From contig JAHNUO010000002.1 in NCBI GenBank assembly GCA_019787685.1, forward strand, positions 2,046,001 through 2,110,000: a stretch of DNA of 64,000 nt, given 5' to 3'. Source of the stretch: Chiua virens (lineage: Eukaryota; Basidiomycota; Agaricomycetes; Boletales; Boletaceae). Each line of letters starts with the position of its first letter. Position 1 is the stretch's first letter. The position numbers and the translations under genes are program-made. Of this stretch, positions 21,972 through 32,808 are shown piece by piece. Under the pieces are notes generated by a model that saw only the letters and a program-made list of their open reading frames with translations, searched no databases and was not told where the DNA came from.

Positions 21972-23210
21972 ACTTTTTCCGTCCCTTGCGGGCAGTGCCG
22001 GTTGTGGTAGGTGCGCCCATACCGCGCTTGGTACATTCCGAACAAAACCAACGTTCCGGAAGCGGCTGCTTCAAATTTACGCATGGAAGGTGGAACTATA
22101 AACAGTATGATTGGCAAGAATCCATGGGGTAATAGCAAGAAGAACCCACCCATTGGTACGGACAATCGGGGTTGTCACATGCAATCATCTCGCCGTAGCT
22201 GAGTTTCTGGCAGAAGCAATACAATTCCTTGTCGTCACCGTCGTCCCCTTCCTCTCCTTCACCCTCGTCGCCTTCGCCGTCCTCAGGGGCTTGAGTTTCT
22301 TCACCAAAGTCGAAGTCCATCTCGTCAACTTCGGACGAAACGCCGCGCTTCTTGCGTCGACCACGACCAGAAGCTGGGACGTACAACGACGGTGCGGGAG
22401 AGGGTAGCTTGATAGACCCCTGTGTTGCAGTGAGCTTACGTTCTGCACCAAATGTGTCGTATGTTAGTGAATGTGTCAGAGAAGAGGAAGCCACGTACTC
22501 TTATGCGCGCTCTCTTCTGTACCGCTCGTTCTACCGCCAGCAGAGGTACCGCCGCCTGTAGCTGGTGAGGGAAGGGCCGCCCCAGAAAAGGCGTTACGAA
22601 GACTCTCGTTGATGTGCGCAGCAGGGTTCCTTCCTCCGAGAACGTACCCCGATCCCGTCGAAGCCCCGCCTCCCCCTGCTGACATAAGGGGCGCAGCACC
22701 TGCGACGACAGCGGCAGGGTCAGGCTCTCCCTGCAGGACCAGCACACGCCCGAGATCGTAATCCAAACGCGAACGCTTCCGGGACAGTAGCTCAACGATC
22801 CTCTCAGCCAGTGCGATCTTTTCATCTGCAATCTTACACAATCGCTGTTTTGCCTCTGCTATTTTCTCTGTCGGCGGCGGCGGCGGCGATGGCTTATCCC
22901 TGCCATTTGCCTCTGCATCGGTGCGGAGCGCATGACGGATGAATTTGTGACTGTCCTTTGCGACTTCTTGTTGTAGTTCTGGGGTGGTGTTAGGGGGAAG
23001 AATATTGGAAATGGACGGCAAGACGTACCTTGCGATTGGGTTTCCTTTGTGCGCAACTCTTGCAAGAGGAATTGGATCTCGCTCGGAATGTTTTCGAGGG
23101 CTGTAGTTGCTCAGTATGACTGTGAACAAAAGGAGAAATCGCTTACTAGCGATGAACTCGGACGCGATCGCAGCGGCCTCCTCTAAATTTTGAACAGAAG
23201 GGGTACTCAT
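21972..23210 (-). CDS. ING-family PHD-finger protein (Yng/Pho23-like)
   Basis: Five exons starting at [19 protein letters not shown] (23208-23210). A second in-frame Met lies 18 codons upstream. The ING N-terminal domain is spliced from [20 protein letters not shown] and [20 protein letters not shown], followed by helices ending [21 protein letters not shown] glycine/proline-rich linker, a basic patch ([10 protein letters not shown]) and an acidic run follow. A C-terminal PHD finger reads [24 protein letters not shown], then across the last intron FHLPCVNL and WFCSEC (Cys4-His-Cys3). It ends with a basic KGRKK tail, TAA at 21972-21974. ING proteins are chromatin readers of H3K4 methylation and subunits of histone acetyltransferase or deacetylase complexes. 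Which complex this one joins cannot be told from sequence alone. All splice junctions I traced keep frame. Confidence 0.93.
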
Positions 23211-26200
23211 GGTCGTCGTGAATGACAATAAACTCGAAACTGTAGACTCGGCACCTGTCGGCAACCAAACATGAATTCAAGCTCCGCGATGATGAGTCAG
23301 CGAGATCTCTCAGCTACCAAGTACCTTTAATGGCAAAAAAATTACATGCGTACTCCTACCAACTTGAAGCTTGAAGTCCAATGAATCACTTCTTAGTCTC
23401 ATATTCCGGACCTCGCGCTCTCAATCAGCCTCGTCTTTGGCGGAATGAAGCTTCTTAGGTAGGTACCTGTTTCACAAGTCAGCAGAACTTCTCAGCATCA
23501 TCATTCCAGTGCCATGTTGGGAAGCAACTGCTACTCAGTCGTTTCCGACTCCGTGTCTCCTCCGTGGATCGTCCAATTCACTCATCTCGGCTAAACCACG
23601 AATATAACTCGTCCGTGACATCGTTGCACATTCTGAATCCGGTTCACACATCCTTCGTTGTTAAGATGATATCACCATGGGTTCAGACCGACTGGACCGC
23701 GCGCTTGGTTGCTCAAGGTTTTTTATTTGCTACCTTATGGGGTTGAAAGTTCATCTGGGCTCTCTAATGAAACGATTTGGTTTCAGAGATCTCATGAATC
23801 TTCTTTGTTGTTGATTGTTGTATCATGGGCAACTGACCAAGATACGGCTCCTTGAATACCGTGCTTGCAGGACCGGATGCATTATTTTTCAACTGCAATT
23901 CAGGTGGTTTTTTCGGTTCTCGTCCTGTACTTGATCGTCCCGAACTTGCAAACCAATGCGAGCCACATTTCGCCGAGACGCCTCCTTTAGCTTCCCAACA
24001 TTTCGACACTCCGCTCCTGCAAAGATGCTAAGCCTTGATGATAATGCACTGCAACGGCACCGCCTAGGAGGACACCGTCGCCGTATTGGAAAGAGATTGT
24101 CTCCTTTCGACCCTGTCCCATATGTACGCTTTCCCCATATTCACCAGGTCGGAGGTCCTCCGCCGTTCTTCTCTCATCAATACGTTGCGTTTCTTTACAA
24201 CATGTCTCGATTGCGATCTTCGGTGGAAACGCAATCACTGGCCGAGACCCCATCCCACTGGCGGTAAATTTTGGACGCCCAGGACATAGCCTCTTCTCCC
24301 TTCCGCAGTCTCTCTTCACACGGTATCCAACGACATATCGTGAGGAGGGTGCCATTCGTGTCTATCACACGAACATCGTCTTTGACTACCCTTGAATCGG
24401 AAGCAAAACACTGGTTCAGACAATATTGGCTTACTGTATCACACGCGCGATGCGTGTCCCCGTCGACTCCACGACAACTTGAACCGATCATGCTTTTTTG
24501 TGCTATAGTGCCAGGTACCCATGTACTTACATACTCTTTAATTGGCGTATCCTCTACGTGCATTCAGTTTTACTGCAATGTGACGACAACAAGTCTGTGC
24601 GATCAATCGGCGATCAATTTGAAAGTGCGGTCCCACCGCAGCCACGAGGGTACCACTATGGTTATTAATGTCTTGGTACCCGCCAGACGCCCTAGCAGCA
24701 CTGGTACCAAGGGGGTCCCTGACTTTGCTTCTTCCCCCCTCAAAGTTCGGTGCAGTGTCGTCTCGGGCTCTTTGGGCCAACGCCACACCTCGCTCCAGGT
24801 TTACCAAACAGTGAACGTGTGCTAGTGCTTCTGAATCTGACGGTGAGCGGTGCACTCCACCATTCGTACTCGTACACGTCATTCAATGTGATTCATGAAC
24901 CCCTCAAGTCCGCAAATCTTATTTCACCGCCTAGGTTCCGTTTCCAGTATAGCAGTATATTTTCAAAAGTCAAAGGACCCGAAGAACGATATTGACTCCA
25001 ACGTGATATCAAACGCAACCCACGGGGGTTGTACTGTAGAAAGGCCTAAATATAAAGGCCTCAGGTACCGACCGCATTTCCAAAACTCCGGACGCCCATG
25101 TGACCACTACCAGAACGGCCTCAGAGCGTGACTAAAACGGTTTTGTGCGTCCCAGGGACCTGCTGCTGGTTCGAAGGTGGACTTTTGGCGGGAACCTTGT
25201 TCGCGACCTGTCAAGTCACCGGAATGAATCTATTGGCTACCCATCCATGCATACCCAACTTGTCGAGATATCCAATGCCATACCGCGCGATTCCCAGAAG
25301 GCGGTCCTTTCATGTCGCGCCATTCTTTTTGCGCCATGATTTCAGATGAGGCTGAGTAAACTAAGCCCAACGCAAGTGTACGTGGATGGAAATTCTACTT
25401 GCTGTTCTACTCATGTGGCCGTGTGCAGATGATGTCTATGAAGCACTCAGTGCGTGAATCGTGCAAGAAAGCCCATTTGATCGATAGAAATGACACAGGC
25501 AAGTTGGGAATTCCGTCGGCCTTCCCACCACCACCACCAATACGGTTCCAAACATCGCATGTTCCGCGCGCTCACTGAGTTTGCATGACAACGGTACCTT
25601 TTGGAGTTATTTTTCTGCGTTCTCTTCCTCCATTGTTGACTAAACTTGCCTATTTGATCGTGTTGTTGAATGAATGCTTCCGCGGACGGAGGGGATTGAG
25701 CGAGCAACAGAGGTTCCGTCTACGGAGGCTATTTGGCTGGCACTGGACCAAGCGTCGCATGAGATCTGATGGGTTCGATTTGATAAACTGGGGTTGATAC
25801 CGAGTACGGAGAGGCGGTCAGCTGAGCGGGGACGGCGTTTGGCCTTGGCAGTGCAGTGACACTGCATGTGCCCGCTCCCAGATGGTACGATGGAGCTGGG
25901 GGTGGGATTGTGGTGTTGTACTGTACAGGTTGTTGGAGCAGAATTCATGAGGAAGTGCTACTTTGACGCCGGCGGGTTCACGATGGATGATGGGGAGCGT
26001 CGCTTCTAAGCCCTCTCTGAGATCGACACAGCCAAAGCTGGCCGCCATCGATCTGTGCACATGACTTCGATTCTGTCCTTCCCAGGATCATTGGCATCGA
26101 CTAGGCTTCGCCCGTCCAAAAATCTTTAGACCCATCAGTATCAAATGCACTGCCTGATGAATAAAGCTAAGTGCCACACGTACATTGTTTACGATCATTT

Positions 26201-28093
26201 TGATAAGAAAAGAAGCAGCTATTAGACGCTCGGACCGTGCAGTTGTTTGAGAGCGACATGACAGCGTCACACATAACTTGCACATGCGCGTGATGGGCTA
26301 GCCGACTGCAGCGACGATCCTCGTCGGATAGGGTTTAGTTCATTGTTCGTGTGGACATGTTCTGGACTCATGGTCGTTGCGAACCCCTCAGATTACGACT
26401 CCTGGCGGATGGCAGGTATCACACGCCTGTGCTGGGCGAGTATAGTGCTCTAACGGGACACATGCAAGTTGTGCAGAGGTTCACATAAGATAGACAGAGG
26501 TCGATCTCCGAAAGGAACGCATGAAAGATAGGTGACATTGACAAGACGAATACTGCGACATACGGCATTGTGTTATGGTGCGCGTCATATTAGTGAATGT
26601 CCACGCACCTGGAAATCTTGTGAAGGAGAACGTTATTATATACGCAGTGAATGCCAATGCACCTGAAAACCTGCGTTGTGTAGTTTTCAATGTTGCCTCA
26701 CTACCGATAGGTAGTATTGTTGGTCCTTGCACCGGGATAGACGCTAGGAACAATATAGCTATATGGAGGTCTGGACACATACCCAGAAAACTGTGTCGAG
26801 TAGGTTTCTATGTTTGACCGGTTGTCAGCGGGCGAGCCCAAGACAAGGGTAGTGTTGCCATATAATGTGCCCGCCACGTCAATGAACGCGCGCACCTGAA
26901 AACTCGTGGTGACCATTTTTCCAATTTAGACTGACCGTCGACAGATAGTGTTACTGGCAATTGTACCAGGATAAGTATACGACGCCTTGCCACATCATGA
27001 TCTGCGCGTGCGTGGAAACCAACCCTCCCAGGTTTCATATGCGACTTGTGAAAGGGGCGCGCGTTGGCCCTTGCACCATACCCTGGGTATTTGTCCTGCC
27101 AAGGCCACAAGTGGCGACTCACTCGGGGCCGAGATGTCTCCGAACACGCTTGAGCCGTTGAATGGGAGAAGACGCCTTCGCCAAATCGACAAAGCACCCT
27201 AAGAAGCTAGATTTATGTCATTGATCCCACCCTTGGACGGCGAGTCGCACAAGAAGCTACGGAGGTGTACCCCCGAGTGGAAAATTAATCCAATCAAAGA
27301 TATTTTCAGCTTGATAAGGCAGAGCCAAGAAGCATGTCATGGGGAAAAAGGGAAACGGGAATAGACAGGCTAGGTGAACTCGCCCGAGAGGGGTTCGGAA
27401 ATGTACGCGCACCTAATAGTGGTGTGTTCGTAAGTATAACAGTGTGACATGACTGCGGTCCCACCGGAAGAACCCAACGTGAGTTAACTCAACCTTGTTT
27501 GCGCCATCGGAGCATGGGGACGAGCCGGGGCAAATATTTGAAGGGCTGGGGTCGGTAGGCAGAAAACCAAAGTTTCGCGTGGACAAAACAACAACAACAT
27601 ACCACAAGCTTCGCAAACCCCACACACGTGTGACTCGGGGGTGCAGAAAAGGTTGTCAGTGATAGTGATAAGATCGCGTTTAAGTTAAAGAACCCGATCT
27701 GCAACGCGTGCATTAAGTCAAAAACTTTTTTACTTACTTATGGGTCAAAGACCCGTGCGACAACATCAAACGATTCAGATGCTCATCAGCAGGAAGTGTC
27801 ACTGCTGGCAAACGGAAGTGAGTGGCATGTCAACGGTCGTGAGTTTGCGATGCCCCGGTTGATATCGCGAGCACTGTGGGAGGGTGGATAACATACGGTG
27901 ATCTGTCTGCTAGAACCGGAAGCAGCCCTGTAGTGTTATAGCAACGGAGACTGACTGGCATGATGATGGTCCGAGGTTGAATGACCTCATAGTTGTCGAC
28001 TCGTGAGAATTGTGCAGCGTCACAGCCACACAGCATTGCAAAGTCATGTTCAATGTCTTTGCAAAGAAACTCGAGGGTCTCCGACTACACGCC
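23211..28093. other. Gene-poor stretch, no supportable gene
   Basis: Almost 5 kb between the ING and DSC2 starts. Open frames reach 100-184 codons (for example 24271-24825 +) but are Ser/Arg-biased, overlap equally long antisense frames and show no recognisable motif. A minus-strand frame beginning MAASFGCVDLREGLEATL near 26051 looks faintly coding and stops after about 77 codons. I cannot support it. A cluster of short diverged repeats lies at 26591-26905 (listed separately). Promoters of ING (left end) and DSC2 (right end) must be here. Confidence 0.4.
26591..26905. repeat. Cluster of short diverged direct repeats
   Basis: Three copies of a roughly 30-bp element in the same orientation: about 26591-26622, 26645-26676 and 26875-26905. 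The shared core on the + strand is GTGAATG or GTCAATG, a few bases, GCACCTG, then AAA. A weaker fourth copy may lie at about 26770-26795. Spacing is irregular (54 bp, then about 230 bp). They may be a decayed minisatellite or remains of a repetitive coding region. The minus-strand frame across the cluster (26701-26916) is open for 71 codons but matches nothing I recognise. Confidence 0.4.
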
Positions 28094-29467
28094 ATGTCAT
28101 TCCAACATGCTTCAGTCACCAAAGGTCCAGTCTTTGTACCTTCGCTAACCGACTTCCTGTTCACAAGGCATGCCATGACCTCTAGGACTTATCATGGGAT
28201 ACGCCTTGACATCCATTGCGTGTGGAATACTCGATATCAAGCACTATTTGCATTTTCAGGTCTGTATCTCCAATTGACCATCTTGCTTCGTCTCTCAAAA
28301 ACAAAACTACGTACTCTTGCAGCTCGTTCCTCATATTTCACGCCATCATCAGGTAACGATAGTTTCCCCGCAAAGTCTGAAGGGCGGGACTGAGCTCAAG
28401 ACAGTAATTTTCTGTGCAGTATTGGCGCCTCGTCACCCACCATCTCGCGTTCTCGAGCTCGAGCGACTTGCTTCTTGCCGAACTCCTCCTATATGGGATT
28501 GGCGTCAACATTGAACGTCAATTTGGAAGCATCAAGTTTGCAGTGCGTCACCATCTTGAAGCGAAAGAGATATCTCGAAACTGATTCCCAAGTGTTCGTT
28601 TTAATCTCAAGTCCTTCGTCATCGTGTCCACGTTGATGTCAACCATCCTTGAATTTTCGTCGCTCATCTTGTTTCACCGTGTCGGGATCAATCATATTCC
28701 CGCTGGACCCATTGCACTAGTGTTTAGCATGCTTTATCAGTGGTACCGATTAGTTCCGCCCGCATATCACTTCCGAATTTTTGGCGTCCCCCTGAGCAAC
28801 AAATCATTCACCTATATTTTGGCGTCTCAGGCGAGTATTTCATCATTCCATTTCCCTGGACTATGGCGTCATGCCCTTTCCACTGATTGACGCGATAACA
28901 GCTTGCGTTAGGGCATTTGCCAGGATCGCTGACACCTGCTTGTCTCGGACTGCTAGTCGGGTTCATCTATCGTTCGGAGGTTATTAACATTAAAAAATGG
29001 CGTGTTTCACCAAGCTATCATCCGATTCTCTACACGGTTCTTGTTGCCTTTAGTAGCCGACCCCCGTTTGCCGCGTCGTCTCAATCGGGCGCGTCCCGAG
29101 CGACCGGAACCTGCTGGGGAATCTGTCAATGAGGAAGTCGTGACGACTGCTCGACCCCCTGTATTGACCGGTCAGACAGATGGTGCGCTATCTCAGGGGC
29201 GGGGAGAGGCGGGGAGCGTTGTACGTGAATGGGTGAACGAGTTGACTGGTAGAACACAAGATCCCTCTAGAATACGGACCCCGAGCGAAACCGAAATCTC
29301 ACAACTTGCTGCAATGTTCCCCGATGTGTCAAGGGAATTGATAACCAGAGCACTGCAACGAACGTGGGTACCCAGTAATCAACATCTGTTGATGCATTTA
29401 ACTAACACGCCACATCACCAGTCCAAACGTCGAGGTTGCTGTCGAGATCCTTTTGCAGGCCAGATGA
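28094..29467 (+). CDS. DSC E3 ligase subunit 2 / UBAC2-like rhomboid-fold protein with UBA domain
   Basis: Seven exons: 28094-28124, 28186-28259, 28323-28352, 28420-28542, 28612-28830, 28902-29363 and 29422-29467. The product starts MSFQHASVTKG, then LIMGYALTSIACGILDIKHY, LHFQ and LVPHISRHHQ. It continues with YWRLVTHHLAFSSSSDLLLA, a series of membrane helices (ILEFSSLILFHRVG, PAGPIALVFSMLYQW, FTYILASQ), and LALGHLPGSL...GLLVGFIYRSEV. The C-terminus is a UBA/CUE-type domain (ETEISQLAAMFPDVSRELI, then NVEVAVEILLQAR). Dsc2/UBAC2 proteins are catalytically dead rhomboid-like ER/Golgi membrane subunits that recruit ubiquitin-conjugating machinery for membrane-protein degradation. Oddities: exon 3 is only 30 bp, the intron at 28831-28901 begins GCGAGT, and one extra base near 29016 breaks the frame between WRVSPS and IIRFSTRFLL. 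It converges on eIF3d, with 112 bp between the stops. Confidence 0.87.
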
Positions 29468-29579
29468 TAGAACTGTTGGACATGTTTTCTGTCGAAAGGT
29501 TCTTTTTTAGTGTCATCCATATCGGTCGTCCTCTGTTCTGACCGCAATCTTTTACTAGATACGTTGCAGTGGAAATCCA

Positions 29580-31631
29580 TCACTGCGGTGCCGACTCTGG
29601 ATCTTCACCCTCAAAGGCCTCACCCTCTTCATCTTCTGTTACGAAGGTCGTCATCGGAACCGAGTACAGTCGTATCACGGACTAGCGAACTAATCTCAGC
29701 TGTGTATGTCTCACCCAGTAAATGTATTGTTACCTTGTTAGGATCCTTGACGAGTACATACTTGCCCTCGGGCATTTTCATGCACAGGTCCGTGATGGTC
29801 CTGACGATCCCCCAACCATTGGAAACGGATACGTTGAGCTGACTGGCAAAGTCTGTTGGACGCATCGAAGCAGTGCTCAGAATGATGTGTCGAGTGTTAT
29901 CCTTGGGATTGACACGCGAGATGTACCTGCCATCAGGAGAATCGGTTAGCTTAACCGTGCCGCCACTCAATCAAGGACAGGGGGAAGTATTTCTGTTTAC
30001 GGACACGCACCCTATTTTCATGAGATCGGCACCTGTCAATACACTCTGAACTGCCCACTTTGCCAGCTTGCAACTGTTATTTTTCATCTCCGTCGCAACA
30101 ACCGCACCACGTTGAGAGTCCAACTTGGATCGCCAGTCTTGGGCGCCACCTGCACCTTGCGCACGTGGGTCGAACTCGTTCAAGGCCCGAATCGTCACGA
30201 GGCCATGTCCCTGGGCTGGATTCCCAGCACCGAGCACGTATGCGTCGACTTCAGTGCGCACGCAGATTTTGAGGTCCTCGTCTTCCGTCACGCCTAGATC
30301 GAAAATACGATATCGGTACCCACACGACGCGAGCGGTTCGGTTTCTTCCGGGCCGTAGAACGGGTTCGGGTTGGCAAAATCTGCAGTGACGTTTTCTTGA
30401 ACGGACTGGAATCCAAAATTCTGGTTGATGTAGGTTGCCTCGAGGGAGAGAGAGGTAGCAGAGTTGATTGAGGGCGCGTCGAGGACGGCGGCTTTGTCGG
30501 CTGGGCTGTTGGGGTTGGGAGGTGTGGGATCCTGGGGAGGATCAGAGGCGTTTTCGTTCACGGTGACCGTATCAAACGGACCACCGTCGCGTTTGTCGAA
30601 AAAGAGGTTGTTTCCCTCACGGAGGATGACAATGTCCCATGGATACACCGACCGTGGGGCACACATGAGTACAGAAAGGATGACATCGGTGGCATAGACC
30701 GTTGCTGTATTTTTCGCGACAAGCTACACAAGAAGGTTGAGATTTTTTTTAAATCGAGCACGCGAACGCATGCATACCTGTTGGATGACTGGGTCGTCTG
30801 ACGTAGTAGTATTGTATTTGATGCGGTCCACGAGCTGCAGAGGTCGTTCGGTTTTGGTCGTCACACGATCGTAAGATTTATCATAAGCAAATACGCGTCC
30901 GTATGTATCGCTGTCGAACGAGAAGATTCAGTGACCACCAAGGGACTGTACAATAGTTCACTGACATGTCTTCTGCGTCATCCACGTCTAATTTGAGTTT
31001 GGCCAAGCGATGGAACTCGATCTCTTCCAGCATTGTCCACTGGGGTGAGATGGCGACAGAAGATTCACGAGTGCGATTGGTCTGCGAAGAAGAAAAAAAT
31101 ATCAGCGATGCTGGATATGTTCAACAAAGACGTCAGGCTTACCTTCTCCCAGTCTCTCCAACCCCTGCGGGCACCACGTTGACCGGTGCCTCGCGAGTTC
31201 GAAACACCACCACGAGCACCTCTCTGAGCTCCCCTCGCAGCGATAGCACCACGTCCAGACGCCCTTCCCCTCGTGAATCCCCCACGACGGGGAGGCGCAG
31301 CCTTGTTGTCAACCAGGGAAAAGCTCGACTCATCTTCGACGTGAAAGTACGCAAACGCGCTCGCAGCGCCGCTACCAAACGCCTGGGCACCCTCTCTCTT
31401 CGATCTCCCCGTCGCACCGCGCGTATCGCGGGTATTTGGAAGGCCAACGGCAGTCTGGCGGTTTTCGCTTGTGGTGTCGTTCCAGTCTGCGAATCGGCCT
31501 AGTTTGTCCGATTTCGAGTAGGGTGCGTATGGGATGTCTTTGAACTTGAATTTCTCGGGGATGTTGGATGGCGAGGGGCCCCATCCACCATCTGGATTGT
31601 CGTGAATGGGTGGTAGAGAGAACGAAGCCAT
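29580..31631 (-). CDS. Translation initiation factor eIF3 subunit d
   Basis: Starts MASFSLPPIHDNPDGGWGPS at 31631. An RG-rich segment (RGGFTRGRASGRGAIAARG) follows, then the conserved core: YGRVFAYDKSYDRVTTKTER, DRIKYNTTTSDDPVIQQ, PWDIVILREGNNLFFDKRDG, CGYRYRIFDLGV, KICVRTEVDAY and LAKWAVQSVLTGADLMKIG. It continues YISRVNPKDNTRHIILS, ASQLNVSVSNGWGIVRTI and MKMPEGKYVLVKDPNK. The last exon, after a 52-bp intron at 29682-29733, gives SVIRLYSVPMTTFVTEDEEG and an acidic tail ending APQ, TGA at 29580-29582. Without that splice the frame would end early at 29629. The acidic tail fits the family far better. eIF3d is the cap-binding and mRNA-recruiting subunit of eIF3 in the cytosol. All junctions I traced are in frame. 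It is divergent from RBMX2 across 95 bp. Confidence 0.95.
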
Positions 31632-31726
31632 GGTGTTCTCTATGCTGTAGATTATCGACGAAATTTGTTCCACTGGTAAACAGCGTGAGAAATTAACAGC
31701 GTTTGAACTAGCACCGTAGAGTCATC
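31632..31726. promoter_or_regulatory. Compact divergent promoter, eIF3d / RBMX2-like
   Basis: Only 95 bp separate the eIF3d start codon (31631, -) from the RBMX2-like start codon (31727, +). Both promoters and both 5' leaders must lie here or overlap the neighbouring gene, so the pair is probably transcribed from one bidirectional region. No clear TATA box is visible. Confidence 0.65.
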
Positions 31727-32808
31727 ATGAAGTAGGTTTCGTTTATCAACGACAGCACACTGGAAATTGACCGCTGGACACCAGTGTAGTACGGGAAATC
31801 AACAAGATTAACGAGCGCGAGTTGCAGCTTAGGAACCACCACTGCTTCGTGGCACGACGAATACAAGGGTGAGCCATCAAAAGGTCGGGTGTAACGAATG
31901 CTCAGCCGTACGGTGTAGACTCTGCTTATATCTTCGTCGGTGGTCTTCACCATGATCTCACGGAAGGCGATGTAATCACTATATTTTCCCAGTGAGTCCA
32001 AACTCACTCTTGTTCGCGACCTCTGGTACCAACTATGACAGGTACGGGGAAGTTATGGACGTGAATCTCCCTCGTGACAAGGCAACGGGCAAAACGAGGG
32101 GGTTCGGTTTCCTCATGTACGAAGACCAAAAATCCACCATCTTAGCGGTTGACAATCTCAACGGCGCCAATGTTCTTGAACGAACTTTGCGTGTTGATCA
32201 TGTCAAAAACTACAAACAACCCAAGGTAAAGGGAGAGGATGGTGAGTGGGCGGAACTGGAGGAACAAAGTCTGAATGCGAAGCCCGAGATGGATCGCGGG
32301 TATGTCACCGTCTTTTGTCCCGCTACGCGTTGCTGACGGGAGTCGTTGGTCAGATGACGCCCCTGCCTCTGATTCAGATGCATCGTCTGCGTTCTCCATC
32401 GACCTCGAAGATCCTATGAGAGATTACCTATTGGCACAACGCAAGGAGATGAAAGCACTTAAAAAGTCAAAGAAATCCAAAAAGGACAAACACAAGGACG
32501 AGACACCCGAAGAGCGTCGCGCAAGAAAAGAACGGAAGCGAGAAAAAAAGTTGAGGAAAGAAAAGACCAAATCAGAGGGTGTGAAGGGTGTGGAAAGTTT
32601 GTTGAGGAACCTCAGGAAGCAGGAGCCGGCGCGGGAGACAGAACGAGATTATCGAGACGCGCCCGATAGGGAGTCAGACCGGTTGCGGGACCGTCGGCGC
32701 TCACGGTCACCTCGGTATCGGTCCGAAGAAGATCGACACGTTCGTGCGAGGAGTCGAACTCCCGAGCGAAGCTCCGCGTTGCCCAGGGCCCAGGACAGAC
32801 AGATATGA
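31727..32808 (+). CDS. RBMX2/Ist3-like RNA-recognition-motif splicing factor
   Basis: Five exons. The first contributes only ATGAA (31727-31731), then introns 31732-31784, 31869-31918, 31992-32041 and about 32300-32342. The product begins MNVVREINKINERELQL and continues TTTASWHDEYK, then DSAYIFVGGLHHDLTEGDVI and YGEVMDVNLPRDKATGKTRG. RNP1 is KTRGFGFLMY and RNP2 is YIFVGG. The rest of the RRM is followed by DHVKNYKQPKVKGEDGEWAE and a lysine-rich then RS-like tail, stop at 32806-32808. Members (Ist3/Snu17/Cwf29) belong to the RES complex of the activated spliceosome. One extra base near 31831, between LQL and TTTASW, breaks the frame in exon 2. It is not removed by any plausible intron, so it is probably a consensus error. 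Confidence 0.9.

Noticed and set aside
24271..24825. 184-codon plus-strand open frame, the longest in its region
   Set aside because: Overlaps long antisense frames, has biased composition, and shows no homology I can name.
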